A stretch of 64,000 nucleotides of DNA from Gambelia wislizenii (GCA_030847615.1 JAUMIR010000001.1:158445001-158509000), one strand, 5' to 3'. Shown: positions 23,221 to 35,046, counted from the first letter of the stretch. The notes: a model not told the origin generated them from the sequence alone. Numbers and translations are program-made.

Positions 23221-24030
23221 GGGCTTGTCTATACAAGTCCAAAACAAACAAACAAACAAACAAACAAAACAACCATAGTGCCTCACAGAAAAAACAAGCT
23301 GCAGCACCTGCAAATTGTCTTTAATGGTGGTTTTATCCCCAGCAGCCCCCATAAGCTTCGCATCCCAGATGACAGCCGAAGAAGGGAGGAGAGGATTCTT
23401 TCATCCTCTTCCCCCTTCCTCAGCCCCATGGGCGAGCAAGCAGGTAGGTGGGCAGAGGAGAAACTGAGGAAGGGGGAAGAAGGCTCTTTTGCCCTCTTCC
23501 CCCTCCCTTGACCTCACAGGTCAGCAGCGGAGAAATTGGGCAGACAGGTGGGCAGTGGCGGTGGGATGGGGGAGGGAACCAGGGAAGGAAAGAGGAGGAG
23601 AGAGCCCTCCTCCCTTCTTCCCCCCCCCCGGTGGCAGCAGTGGCAGCAGTGGGGGTGGGTGGTGGGTGGGAATGACAGCCACGCTCTCCCCTTCCCCATC
23701 CTCAATAGCTCGAGGGGGGGAATGGTGGCTGCCAGCGCTTGCCTTGATAGCAAGCCCTGTCCCCTGCGCTTTTTTGGCCAAACAGATTTGCAATCCCTGT
23801 CATTTGGCCAAGCGAATCAGATTGACTCACTTGTTCTAATGAGCAGAAATGCTCCCACCTCATTGATTTTTTTAAAAGACAGGAAAGGTCACAAAGGCTT
23901 TTCTGGCAAGTTTTTTGGCCTCCCCCCCCCACTTCACAATAGGCCGAAATCCTACAGAATGCCATTAGGACAGGGAGGATTCTCTTCCCATTCCATGAGG
24001 AGTTTTTTTTTTCACCATTTGGACAACCCC
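23221..24030 (+). mobile_element. Harbinger-like non-autonomous element, 810 bp, TSD CTA
   Basis: Begins GGGCTTGTCTATACAAGTCC and ends CATTTGGACAACCCC, flanked by CTA at 23218-23220 and 24031-24033. The right third (GCGAATCAGATTGAC to TCCATGAGGAG) matches the right third of 47120-47746. The middle is GC-rich with G-runs and open frames on both strands that lack protein-like content. Also has an (AAAC)n tract at 23241. Confidence 0.85.
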
Positions 24031-24182
24031 CTAGTTAAAATTCACACTTTTTGTTCCTGAAAAAGCAAGGAGAGGTTCCTTTAATACAACCCATCATGTC
24101 TTTTTCTGTGCTTGGAAGAAGCTGTTGTGGTCTGTGAGGTGGACCTGTAGCATACCCTCCAACATTCATGGATGAAAACCAG

Positions 24183-24760
24183 GGGTTTGTCTAGACAGTG
24201 AAAATACTCCTCATAGAATTCAAGGAGAATATCTTTCATCCCAACAAGATCCTGCAGTGACTTGCCTTATTCAGAAGGAGGGGGGCAAAACTAAAAAAAT
24301 TACACAGGAAAAGCCTTTTTAAATAGTGCACATTACCACGCATTTGGACAATTGATTCAGGATGCTGTGAATTCTCAGAGAGGAGTGGAAGTGGGCAGCT
24401 GATTGGTCAGCTGTGCACTGGGGGCGGGCTTGGCAGCAGGGAAGTGGCCAGGAGTGCTATTTTGGATTTTTGTGTTGCCTATTGTGCACTTTTTTCAGCT
24501 CTAAGCCAAGTAGCTTTTTTAAGTAGAAGGTTGCACTTGCACACCTTTGCTTTAAAGTTAAAAAACTGCAGCGGCAACAACATGTGGAAAAAAAATAATT
24601 TACTCAGCCACCATCTTGATTTGCAGGCATGTGCACTTCAAATGCAGATAGTTTTGCATACTATCAATTTTGCCAAAAGCCATGGGGACAAATAAACACT
24701 GCTGTGGATTTGCAATAATGCGCAGGAATCAGCATTATATCCTCTCGTCTAGACAAGCCC
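24183..24760 (-). mobile_element. Harbinger-like non-autonomous element, 578 bp, TSD CAG
   Basis: Terminal repeats GGGTTTGTCTAGACAGTG and, reversed, GGGCTTGTCTAGACGAG. CAG flanks both ends (24180-24182, 24761-24763). It is homologous to 47120-47746 in reverse orientation across ACTCCTCATAGAATTCAAGG and GCAGCTGATTGGTCAGCTG. Confidence 0.9.
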
Positions 24761-24779
24761 CAGGACATATGTAGCCAGA

Positions 24780-25863
24780 TATAGGATGGGTGACATCTGG
24801 CTTGATGGCAGTACATGTGAAAGGGATCTAGGAGTCTCAGTGGACCACAATCTGAACATGCGCCAGCTGTGTGATACAGCAGCTAAAAAAGCCAGTGCAA
24901 TCTAGGCTGCATTAATAAGAGTATAGTTTCTAGATCAAGGAAAGTTATAGTGCCGCTCTATTCTGCTTTGGTCAGACCTCACCTGAAATACTGTGTCCAG
25001 TTCTGAGCACCAAAATTCCAGAAGGATACTGAGAAACTGGAATGTGTCCAGAGGAGGGCGACCAGGATGGTGGGAGGTCTGGAAGCCATGACCTATGAGG
25101 AGTGGCTTAGGGAGCTGGGCGTGTTTAGTCTGGAGAAGAGAAGGTTGAGAGGGGACATGATAGCCATGTCTAAATATTTGAAGGGATGTCATACTGAAGA
25201 TGGAGCAAGCTTGTTTTCTGCGCCTCCAGAGACTAGGGAGATTCTCAGATGCTTCTTTCAGCCTCTTGCTGTGCAAGCAGCTTCCGGAGCAGTAATAAGG
25301 CTGCTGCACGGCAAGGGGTCCATTTTGGACGATGCCGTTTCTCTCTCAGTGTCGTCCGTGACTGTTGCGGCTAGCATTGGAGGCGGCCGCGCTGTTTTTC
25401 ACTCATGGAAGTTGTCAGTGAGTAAAAAACAACACGGCCACCTTCAGTGCTAGCCAGAACAGTCACGGACGACGCTGAGAGAGAAATGGCATTGTCCAAA
25501 ATGGACCCCTTGCCGCGCAGCAGCCTCGTTACTGCTCCGGAGGCTGCTTGCACAGCAAGAGGCTGAAAGAGGCATCTGAAAATCTCCTAGGACACAGAGC
25601 CATGGGTTCAAACTCCAGGAAAAGAGATTCCATCTAAACATTAGGAAGAACTTCCTGACAGTAAGAGTTGTTCAGATGTGGAATACACTGCCTTGGAGTG
25701 TGGTGGTGTCTCTGTCTTTGGAGGTTTTTAAACAGAGGTGGGATGGCCATCTGTTGGGAATGATCTGATTGTGTATTCCTGCATGGCAGGGGGTTGGACT
25801 GGATTCCTGCATGGCAGGGGGATGTCCCTTGTGGTCTCTTCCAACTCTATGATTCTATGATTC
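24780..25863 (+). mobile_element. CR1 LINE 3' end carrying an inserted palindrome
   Basis: Starts in the RT C-terminal region (GGGTGACATCTGGCTTGATG), passes GGCGACCAGGATGGTGGGAGG, and ends CTTCCAACTCTATGATTCTATGATTC. It is interrupted at 25237-25587. Colinear with the copies at 8906 (reverse) and 30884. Confidence 0.93.
25237..25587. mobile_element. near-perfect palindromic transposon, TSD TAG, inside CR1
   Basis: A 351-bp fold-back: arms of about 160 bp around a short centre near 25410. The left end GGAGATTCTCAGATGC and right end GCATCTGAAAATCTCC are flanked by TAG at 25234-25236 and 25588-25590. The host CR1 reads continuously across one TAG when the insert is removed, as the CR1 at 31640 shows. 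Arms contain TTCCGGAGCAGTAA and CGTCCGTGACTGTT with undecayed CpGs. Non-coding. A partial sister copy is at 35047. Confidence 0.93.
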
Positions 25864-26200
25864 AGACAACATCAATGTGTGGTCAAGATGGCAAAAGTTA
25901 TTAATGAGGAAGAAGGCACACACTAGGAGAGGCTGCAGCAACTTTCTTTTGCCTGAGCCTACTGGGAAGGGCGAGATTCCATCCCTCCTCTGCTCTCCCC
26001 ACTGCTCAGGTAACTGAGTGCCAGGTAACTCAGGTAACTTTGGCACTCTATAATCAGTCTGCAGCAATTGAAGTAAGCTGAGGACAAGGGAGAAAGTGGG
26101 GGGGAAGAGAGAACTGGGACATTTTAAAAGCAAGTGGAAAAAATGCGATGACAGAGGATTAATTGGGACTATTCCTGTCAAATCAGGACAGTTGGGGGAA
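25864..26200 (+). repeat. dispersed repeat family X, copy 1
   Basis: Shares with 42967 the start GATGGCAAAAGTTATTAATGA and AGGAGAGGCTGCAG. Shares with all copies GAAGTAAGCTGAGGACAAGG, GGGACATTTTAAAAGCA and GACAGAGGATTAATTGGGAC. No coding content, no visible pol III boxes or TIRs. Class unknown. Confidence 0.7.
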
Positions 26201-26394
26201 TACTGCAGGTTTTGTACAAATAAGCTACTATGGATGACAAATAAGATTCAAAATATGTGGGCTAGTTGCGTGTTTTATGGGAGTGTCAGAAAGACCTGGG
26301 AGATAATGATACAAATGTGCCAACCGTGGCCAGAATTCTCTATGGCAGTTACGAATCTGTAACTTGGAGTTACACATGCATGACACGTATTCAC

Positions 26395-26545
26395 GGTCCC
26401 TAATTTACAGCAACTGAAATAAGCTGAGGACAACAGGATAAGTGGGAGGAGAGAGAATCTAGGACATTTTAAAAGCAGCTGGAAAAGTGGGACAAAAAGA
26501 GGATTGGTTGGGACTGTCCCTGTCAAATTGGGACACTTGGAGGGT
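26395..26545 (+). repeat. family X, copy 2 (3' half)
   Basis: AACTGAAATAAGCTGAGGAC to GTCAAATTGGGACACTTGGA matches the second half of family X. Confidence 0.7.
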
Positions 26546-29190
26546 CTGTGATTCCTGGATGGTGTGATGCTAATACTTACTATGTTCCAGGAAGCTGATC
26601 ATACCTGATTTGAGTGGATTATGAATGAACCCATATTAAAATTGCCACTTTACCATACATATAATACAGATTTGGAATAGCAGGTTAGAGCTCAAAAGGT
26701 GAATGGCCATTCTTCTGTGCAGAAACCTACACCACTGCTGTCACCATCTTCACCCACAAAGGGAAAGCTCTTCCTGTCCAACAAGTGGCTTCTGTCTGAG
26801 CCCATTTTAAGAATTATTGTTTCAGCTACTGAAGTCCCATTTAGTCAATAATGGGACTTCAGGCAATGGTCACATCATATTGTTTGTTGCCTTGTACTGA
26901 TTTTCTTGAGCTTTCTGCTGAAAACATCTGCAAGCTTGTCTCTTGCTGTTCTAGCAGACACTCTATTCCTCATGTGGGTGTTGCTTACAAGGCAGTAAAA
27001 ATGTGTACATAATTGCATCTTTTCTGAAAACCATTTTCAGTAAAGAATGTTGGTTATGAGCAAACCTTAATTGTCAGGCAGATTCCTTGAAAGTACTTGC
27101 TGATTCTAAATAAATTCTCTTCATAGGAAAAGGAGCCTATGGCTATAAATCAAGCAACTGGTCATTGCTTTATACAAGATGCCTGCTGTGCACTCTCTTG
27201 TATCATGTAACATATGCTTTATGAAATTATATTGTCTATTGTGATCTCCTTGGTTCCAGAGTGCAGCTGCAAAGTTAGCATCCAAATTTAGCAGAAAAAG
27301 TAGGCTCCAAAATGAAACTGTCCCCAAGTTCTGCAGATGTCTCTTTACCAGCTTCCACTTTCTATAAAGAAAATCCACTGTGGTCTTGACACAGGCAAAG
27401 TACATGACTGTGCCCAGCTGTTAGGAAGCTGTGTCATTTCAGGCCAAAGCATCATTCTATAACTGATGTGGTTAGAAAAGTAGACACAGGGCCCACTTAA
27501 GACTGAGCAAACTGTTGGGCACTTACAATGTTGTCTCCACCTTGCATGTTAAAATTAAAGACTGTCTTTTCCAGTTTAGGATGAGTACCACAGTCTTCTG
27601 TCAGCTGTGTAACTTTCACTGGCTCAATATAGATGTAGGGATGTTTTATCACCAAATCATGGTTTGGCCATGGGGAGACCCTTACAGGCTTATGCACGCC
27701 TCCTTCCTTTTCTCTTGCATTGCTCTGCCCCCGCTTTATTTTTTGGTAACAAGGCTGGCATGTTTTAAACATTAGATTAGCTTCTAGTGGTGGAGTGCTA
27801 CAGAAGCTAAATCCTAGAACCGGGGAGCAACCACTAAAGCTTCTGGATCTGAGGATTTGGCCCCAGGTCTTGGGTCCTGGCCCATGTTTTCCAGTCGTCA
27901 GGCCAAGGAGAAGGAATCTCAGGGTGAGAAAAGTAGTGGAGTATTGCCAAAGCCAAAACCTATAACTGTGGAGCAATCACTAAGGTTTCTAGATCTCAGT
28001 ACTTACATATTTTCTTCATGTTGCCAGAAAACACAATAGAATCAAAGTGAAATAAAATTGGATATAATTAAACAAGCATTTATTGCAGAGTGGAAGGAAT
28101 TTTCTGCCCCAAGGAATCCTCCCCAAAGGAAGAAATTTCAAAAATTTCAAAATTTTCCCTAAAGGAAATAAGTTTATTAATAACCCAAGCAAGTTATTAT
28201 GGCTCTCATCTAGTATGGGTCCCTGGAAAATGGTGAGTGGATTTTTTTTTTTTTTGGTCCAAATACGTTACATAGGCTAAGACAAAAATATCCTTGAAAC
28301 TGATTTGTTTACAACAGCTTTGTAGGTACACAGGATATCTGAGGTATCTCTGGATCGCAGTTACTGTATGTCAGTTTCATACTGCTTTAACTGCCAAGGT
28401 TCCAGACTAGAGAGCGATAAAACAATATTATTATGTTATATTATTGTAATATTATTGTAACAATATAGAGAGCAGCAGGGAAACAGACTCCTGTTGATCA
28501 TGGAGGGGATCAGATGGGATTCACTTTGTAGCACTGTAGCTATGGTGTTTACACATACACAAATTCCCAACAGGATTCCAGCCAATAATAATTGCAGTGG
28601 TCAGAAATTCACAGACAATGTGTCACCCAGAAAACATCACATTGCCTTTAAGAAGTATCTGGTGGGAATGCAGACAGCATGAGATTAAGACTTCAGACAA
28701 GTGGAGGGGTGATGCAGTTGGAAAGTTGAACATCAACCTCTAGCTCAGAGTTGGGAAATGTGACGCTGCCACCAAACCTGTGACAACTCACAACACACAG
28801 GCGGTCGAGGGCAACTTCAAAACACCAGCCCTACTTTACTTCAGGATTCAGCCTGGCTGTTCCTCCCACCTAAATTCCTATAAGGTTCCCTTAGTTCCTT
28901 CCTTCTGAAACAGGGATATTACTTTTAACTTAAATGTGTGGATAGTGTGTTTATAGTCACTTGCCTTTAATTATCTTTATTGTATAGAAATGAGCCAGCA
29001 TCTATATTTGTATGAACAACAAAGGACAACATTATTAAAGGGACTAAACATACTTCAGGCTGGAATCTTTTGTTTTAACTGGTACTTATATCGTCATTTG
29101 TTATTTCCTAGGCTCATTTGCTCTTTGTCCACTCACTCCTCTGTGCCAAATTCTGCACACCATTTTACTTCATCCAAGCCTCTCATACAG
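26546..29190. other. gene-poor stretch, one tandem-like duplication
   Basis: No gene or recognised transposon. Two related blocks of about 65 bp at 27787-27850 and 27925-27990 (GGGGAGCAACCACTAAAGCT and GTGGAGCAATCACTAAGGTT) look like an old local duplication. A poly-T run is at 28239. Confidence 0.45.
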
Positions 29191-29234
29191 CATGCATGCA
29201 TGTGCGTGCGCACGCGCGCGCACACGCACACACA
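29191..29234. repeat. 44-bp alternating purine-pyrimidine tract
   Basis: CATGCATG followed by CGTGCGCACGCGCGCG and (CA)n, with strict alternation throughout. Such tracts can adopt Z-DNA under supercoiling. Confidence 0.9.
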
Positions 29235-29880
29235 GAGCCTTCTGCTCCAGCCAACTGTCATCAACTCCCTTCCACTCAAAACTCAGAGCTTAACTGACTT
29301 TCTCCAAGGTGCCGTTTACACGATGAAAAAGTAGTGGGAGGAATTCGTGTCGAGCACTGGCTGTTTATACGTATGTCATGTCGGGCATGGGATTTTGGAA
29401 GGGGGGGCACCTTTTATCATGCAACCCGCGGGACTTTCAGTCCTGCGGTTTGTCTGATTTTTTTAAAAAGTCACGGGAGGATTCGGAAAATCGTACGTCT
29501 AAACACCCCGGGACAAGATATCTCAGTACTTGGTGATGACCGGAAATATATGTGACTAGGGGCAGGCTCAGGGAGGAGAGGAGGGGTCAGTCACCCATTC
29601 AATAGATTCAGCCGCACCAGATGAAAACAAAGGCTTCCATTCCAGCTCCAAGTAGGTTTGTGTATGTCTGCATTAAATCACCCTGTTCAATGGATTTCTA
29701 CACTGGGAACCCTTCTACTTTAACCGCCCCCCCCCTGCATGCTTGGTTTAAATTTTAAAGAGAGAGTAAATTATAAAGAGACCACAGACGATCACCCATT
29801 AACCACCCCCACCTGCATCCACTCCATTTGTTTAAAGGTACAGCAAAAAATGGCTCCGTCTGAGCAGATGGTCGCACATT

Positions 29881-29905
29881 CACACACACACACACACACA
29901 CACAC
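29881..29905 (+). repeat. (CA)n microsatellite
   Basis: About twelve perfect CA units. Confidence 0.95.
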
Positions 29906-29917
29906 TCCTGCATACTC

Positions 29918-30080
29918 ACTTTCAATGGGCTTTAAATGGTGTTCTTTCAATTTGGAAGGACAGCAAAGGCTGTAGCCACTGAGCACCCCTTCCTTCCTCA
30001 CTTTCACTGGGCTTTAAATGCTGTTCTTTCAATTTGGAAGGACAGCAAAGGGTGTAGTCACTGAGCACCCCTTCCTCCCC
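29918..30080 (+). repeat. 82-bp tandem duplication
   Basis: Two adjacent copies of ACTTTCAATGGGCTTTAAAT through GAGCACCCCTTCCT, differing at only a few positions. Head-to-tail, inside the 29308-30522 element. Confidence 0.92.
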
Positions 30081-30883
30081 ACATTAGGTCATTCCTCCCC
30101 TCATCCTCTCATCACCTCATCCCCAATGCAACACTCAATCATCCCCTCATCCCCAGCGCAGAAGCTTTAACAAACATTTGAGCCAGCCAATAGCATCACT
30201 CATGGTGCAAAACTCTAAAGGAAGTACGTCATTGAGGTTGAGGTTGTTAAAAAACAAGTAATCGCATCCTTGATTGGCAGCTAAAAAAAAAAAAATTCCG
30301 GGACCGTAAACTCATGTAAACAAACAAACAAACAAAAACCCTGGGGTGGTATATAGTGGGAAAAGGTACATATCGCGGGACATGATGCCATGTAAACAAT
30401 GATCCTGGGATCTCCCGGGATTTCCAGTTCAGAGACAAAAATTGTCTAAACAGGGAGGGACGAATACGGGAAAAAGAAGTTCCAGGACGCCCCGTGACAA
30501 AAACTTCCATCTAACTGGCACCCATCTGTCAGGCATACTTCAAGCACACAGAAGCCCCTCCCCTTTCAGTTTCCTGCCATAGGATTGGCTCCTGGAACAC
30601 ACTACTGTACTCCCATTCACTCATCTAGCTGTCTGTCACAGGAACCACATCAGCCTTCAGGTTTTTTTTTTTCCTTTACAGGTTAAGATGTTATTGCTTT
30701 AAATATCTCTTATTCTATCCAAAACAGCAACTGTTTACTTCTATGGATTTACATTAAGCAAGAATAAAAATAATAGAATGGTCTCCAAAGTTCTGTTCTT
30801 TAATTCTTCTTTAAAAGTTAGCAAAGTTTTTGTACACAACTATTTGCAGACATCAGTTTAGCATGCAGTCAGTTTAGCATGCA

Positions 30884-31685
30884 ACCAAAGGGTAGTCACC
30901 AATGGCTCCTCTTCATCCTGGAGAGAAGTGGCTAGTGGGGTGCCACAGGGTTCTGTCCTGGGCCCAGTGCTATTCAACATCTTTATCAATGACTTGTATG
31001 AGGGAATAGAGAGCATGCTTATCAAGTCTGCACGTGACACCAAATTAGGAGGGGTAGCTAATACCCCTGAGGACAGGATCAGAATTCAAAAGGACCTGAA
31101 CAGATTAGAAAGCTGGGCCAAAACTAACAAAATTAATTTCAACAGGGAGAAATGTAGGATACTACACTTGGGCAGTAAAAATGAAAAGGACAGATATAGG
31201 ATGGGTGACACCTGGCTTGATGGCAGTACATGCGAAAGGGATCTAGGAGTCTTAGTAGGCCACAAACTGAACATGAGTCAGCAGTGTGATGCAGCAGCTA
31301 AAAAAGACAATGCAATTCTAGGCTGCATTAATAGGAGTATAGTGTCTAGATCAAGGGAAGTAATAGTGTCATTCTGTTCTGCTTTATTTAGACCTCACCT
31401 GGAATACTTTGTCCAGTTCTGGGCACCACAATTCAGGAAGGATATTGAGAAGCTGGAATGTGTCCAGAGAAGGGCGACCAAAATGGTGGGAGGTCTGGAA
31501 GCCATGCCCTGTGAGGAGTGGCTTAGGGAACTGGACATGTTTAGTCTGGAGAAGAAATTAAGAGGAGCCATGAAAGCCATGTTTAAATATTTGAAGGGAT
31601 GTCATACTGAGGATGGAGCAAGCTTGTTTTCCGTGGCTCCAGAGATCAGGACATGGAGCAATGGACTCAAACTACAAGAAAATAT
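30884..31685 (+). mobile_element. CR1 LINE fragment, RT to near the 3' end
   Basis: One 262-codon frame (30928-31716) covers SGVPQGSVLGPVLFNIFIND to HLEYFVQFWAPQF and beyond. The FADD box reads SARD. No 3' CR1 tail; it runs directly into family X at about 31690. 5'-truncated. Confidence 0.93.
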
Positions 31686-31689
31686 CCTG

Positions 31690-31890
31690 CCGCTCCTCTT
31701 CTCTCCCCCCTGTTGAGTTAACTGAGTGCAAACCACTTTTCCACATTGGATTCACTTTGAAGCAACTTAAGTGAGCTGAGGACAGAGAGGGAAAGTGAGA
31801 AGAGGCAAGATAAATGGTGATGTTTTAAAAGCAGCTGAAAAAGTGGGATGGCAGAGGATTAATCAGGACTATCCCTGCCAAATAGGGACA
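31690..31890 (+). repeat. family X, copy 3
   Basis: GTGAGCTGAGGACAGAG, TGTTTTAAAAGCAGCTGAAA and GGCAGAGGATTAATCAGGAC match the other copies. Starts where the CR1 copy breaks off. Confidence 0.7.
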
Positions 31891-33410
31891 GCTGGAGCAT
31901 ATGCAATTGCCACATACTTCACGATATCTGAAGAAAATATGGATTTAGGGAATATAAAGTACCACTGTCTCTCTGTTGAGAAGTAGGTGTTTATGAGTCG
32001 CAGGACAGTGTGGAGAGCAACTGTTTCCTGCTCATCCCATTCCTGATCTCCAGATAAGAGTCAGTAAGTGACCACTTAAGCTAAACATTTCCTACAAATG
32101 TTTCCAGACCGATAAAGTATGGCAACACTGGCTGGGCTGATTTAATCCTCTGAACTATACACTTTTTATAAAGCCACTTGCTTTGTATGTGTCAATTAGG
32201 CAGCCACCTAGTTATGTGTAAGTCAGGTTTTATGCTTAAAAAAAAAAAGATTAGTTGGGAGAAATATGGATTGTGATTTACAGCTGCCATTTGCTATTTC
32301 TCTAGACTATTAAACAAAAAGAATTATGGTTTTCCTTTGAGACAATCCTATTGAAGAAGTTATTTTGTTGAACAGAAGCCCACAGAATGTGTGCACATGG
32401 TCATGGAGAGTAAGTGTCATGATCTAATATGCCTCCAGCTCAAGTTCATTGTCTGCCAGATGGTAAATACTTGGCAGGATGTGCTGGTGCAGTTTTCATC
32501 ACTATCCCAAGAGCTTGCTTGTGAACCAGCAGAATTACTTCCTACACATCCCATTTCCAAATCAATAGGACTGATGTGTATCACAGCATTCTTCAGCAGA
32601 AGGATCCTCAAAATGCAAACCAACCTTCCACAGTCTTAATTGTTGGTCCCAAGATTTCCAACTATATTCCTTAAATCTATCTGGAGTCCTTCAGTGGACC
32701 CCTGGAACTCAAAGATAACTTGGAACTAACTTCTCAAATGTATCTGACGTTCTTCTGCTGCTGTGGACTTCTTTATATAAAAAATTCCAGCAGACAGCTT
32801 TTGCTCTCTGACAAATTCACTTATCAACAGTTTTCTTTTATATCTTTTTATATATTTCCTTTTTCTTTTATATCTTGCTGTTTCTTTATTAACATTAGTC
32901 TTTATTTTATTGTCTTCAGTTGCAGTTCCCCAGTCTGGCTGCTTATGTTGTTTGGGTGCTGTGAAACTATCTGGTCTGCCATCTAACAGCCTGCATGTAT
33001 GATCATAAACCAAAATCCAACACTGTCAACTTAATTAAGAATGTACAACTAAGTATCTTCCCCCGGCTCAAAATCCACCCCCCCCTGCAAACCTGCCTTA
33101 ACAGCCAGCAGCTGCTGTGAACAATGGGCTCTGCTGGCGATTGGGATGCAGCACAATGACATTTCCTGTCTCCACTTGCCACTGATCTGTGGTGCAATGA
33201 GGAATTACAAGAGGGGTCTGATTCTTATTGTTGTAGTCTCACTCACTGATGGAAAGGGGCTGGCAACATCATCCCCTTTCTGCTGCACCCTGGTCACCAG
33301 CAGAACAGTGCCATGCCATGATCGGGAGTACATACTATAAATGAATATGGAGCCATTCAAATCCGTAAGCCTAGGTTACAACTCCATAACTACAATACAG
33401 GATGTCAGCT
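31891..33410. other. intergenic, nothing recognised
   Basis: Short chance ORFs only; no repeat family or exon could be supported. Confidence 0.4.

Positions 33411-33442
<32 letters not shown>
33411..33442 (+). repeat. (ATC)n microsatellite
   Basis: Ten ATC units. The His and Met runs in overlapping open frames are translations of this tract, not proteins. Confidence 0.95.
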
Positions 33443-35046
33443 TGGACAAGCTTGAATCATATGTCTTTCTTTGTTTTCCTTTTGCACCACATTTCCTTCC
33501 TCAGGTCCAACAGCCTGGTGTTCTCCTGTGAACAAAGTTGAAAAAAGGGTTCCACTGGTGAAAAGACATGCTGCTGTGAGCATGCAATGGTCTCCTGTCT
33601 CTTTAAAGGACAAAAGAAGGTGCATTTCCCTCACACTCATCTTCTTCACACTTACCTCCATGACCCTTGTATCACTTCACAAACTTTTTTTTTTAAAACT
33701 CTGGGTCCCAACTGACGAATGCAGCTCAACAACATCTGGAGGGTCACACAATTCCCTCCCCTGCTCTAACTCTATCACCGGAGAGTCGATTTCCTTGTTG
33801 GATCACAGCTACACAACATTGACAACACCTTGGAAGGAAGGGGCTGGTTTTGCAACCATCTGAGAGCCTGCTGATTGTACCACACAAAAATGTACACGTG
33901 CAAGAGGTTCCTAGTGGGTGGCTCCACTTTGTGCAAGTTGTCTCCCAATGCATCTTAATTAACAAACCCAACTTCAAAAATGTACTTCAATGTATGAAAA
34001 AAAAGTTCGTTTGGATATTGTTTCTGATTTAAATGGCCATTATATTTACCTCATTTTTTGTCTCACCCACTGTTGGGATGTCTACATGTTCTCTTATTCT
34101 CACAGTAACTGTTCTCATGTAAGGTAGACTAAGAGAGGATGACCAGCCATGCTTAGGTGGAGAAGCATTCTTAGAAAATAAAAATAGTGGGTGGCTGCAA
34201 CCCAGTCCTTGGTTTTCAAGCACACCTAGCTGCTGGAGTGGGGAGAGAAAGTAAATGTGTGTGTGGTGTGTGTGTGTGTGTAGAATCTTGGATGGCTTGA
34301 GGGGATGTCAGGGGGTACTGAAGGGGTACTGGAGTGCAAATCAGGACTGTTTCTTATGCTACAAGTATGTATCCATTGGAGACAGTTGACCTGGGAGTGT
34401 AGGTGGAGGTTTCTCAGAGCTTCACCGGTTGGTCTTCTGTGAAATTGGTGTTTTCTTATTCTTTATGGGAACAAAATATGAATGGGTGTTTGGGGCTCAA
34501 AACCCAGCTCTGCCTTGTACTCAGCTTCTTGTCTATGGTATATTGCTTGTTTCTGAGCTTCATCACTATGCCTACTGCAAAAGGGTTGTTGGAGTTCAAA
34601 ACTGTGGGCTAAAAAAATCAACTTTGTGTTTTGACCCACAGATCTCACCTCTGGTCTGCATTTAGATTGTTTGCAAGATATTTTTCTTTCAGCCTTATGG
34701 GAAATGGATGTTTTGTGACTGGCTTTGCTCATCAAGGCATGCATTTTGTGAATGAGCAAGGCCCTCTATTTCACATTTGTATCCCAAGACAGTCTCTTGG
34801 AAATCCATATGTGCCCATAGGTCCATAAAGACTGGAAGACCCTGTGGTGGTAGCATTAGTAGCTCATAATGGTTCTTCCACACATCTTGACTTCAAACAA
34901 TAACTGCACCATCTATCCCTAGGGTTATGTGCTTTCTATATACTCTTGTTCCTAAGTTGTTGCTTATCCATTTTAATGTGTCAGCATCTTGAAAAGGGGC
35001 TAGGATATCAGTATGCAGAGGGATCTTGTAGCAACTTTGAGACTGA
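33443..35046. other. intergenic, nothing recognised
   Basis: Contains an interrupted (GT)n at about 34256-34281. No gene or transposon identified. Confidence 0.4.

Larger units (their letters stand above)
29308..30522. mobile_element. TIR DNA transposon, 1.2 kb, CpG-rich
   Basis: Left end GGTGCCGTTTACACGATG; right end, reversed, GGTGCCAGTTAGATGG; flanking triplets CAA and CAT (2 of 3). Retained CpGs near both ends (GTCGGGCATGGG; ATCGCGGGACATG). It contains a (CA)n tract at 29881-29905 and a direct duplication at 29918-30080. No long ORF. The termini resemble those of 14111-15255. Confidence 0.65.

Noticed and set aside
23173..24060. Several long open frames on both strands
   Set aside because: They lie in the GC-rich core of a TIR element and give low-complexity Pro/Gly/Ser/Trp products in every frame.
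33341..33661. His-rich and Met-rich proteins
   Set aside because: These are translations of an (ATC)n microsatellite.
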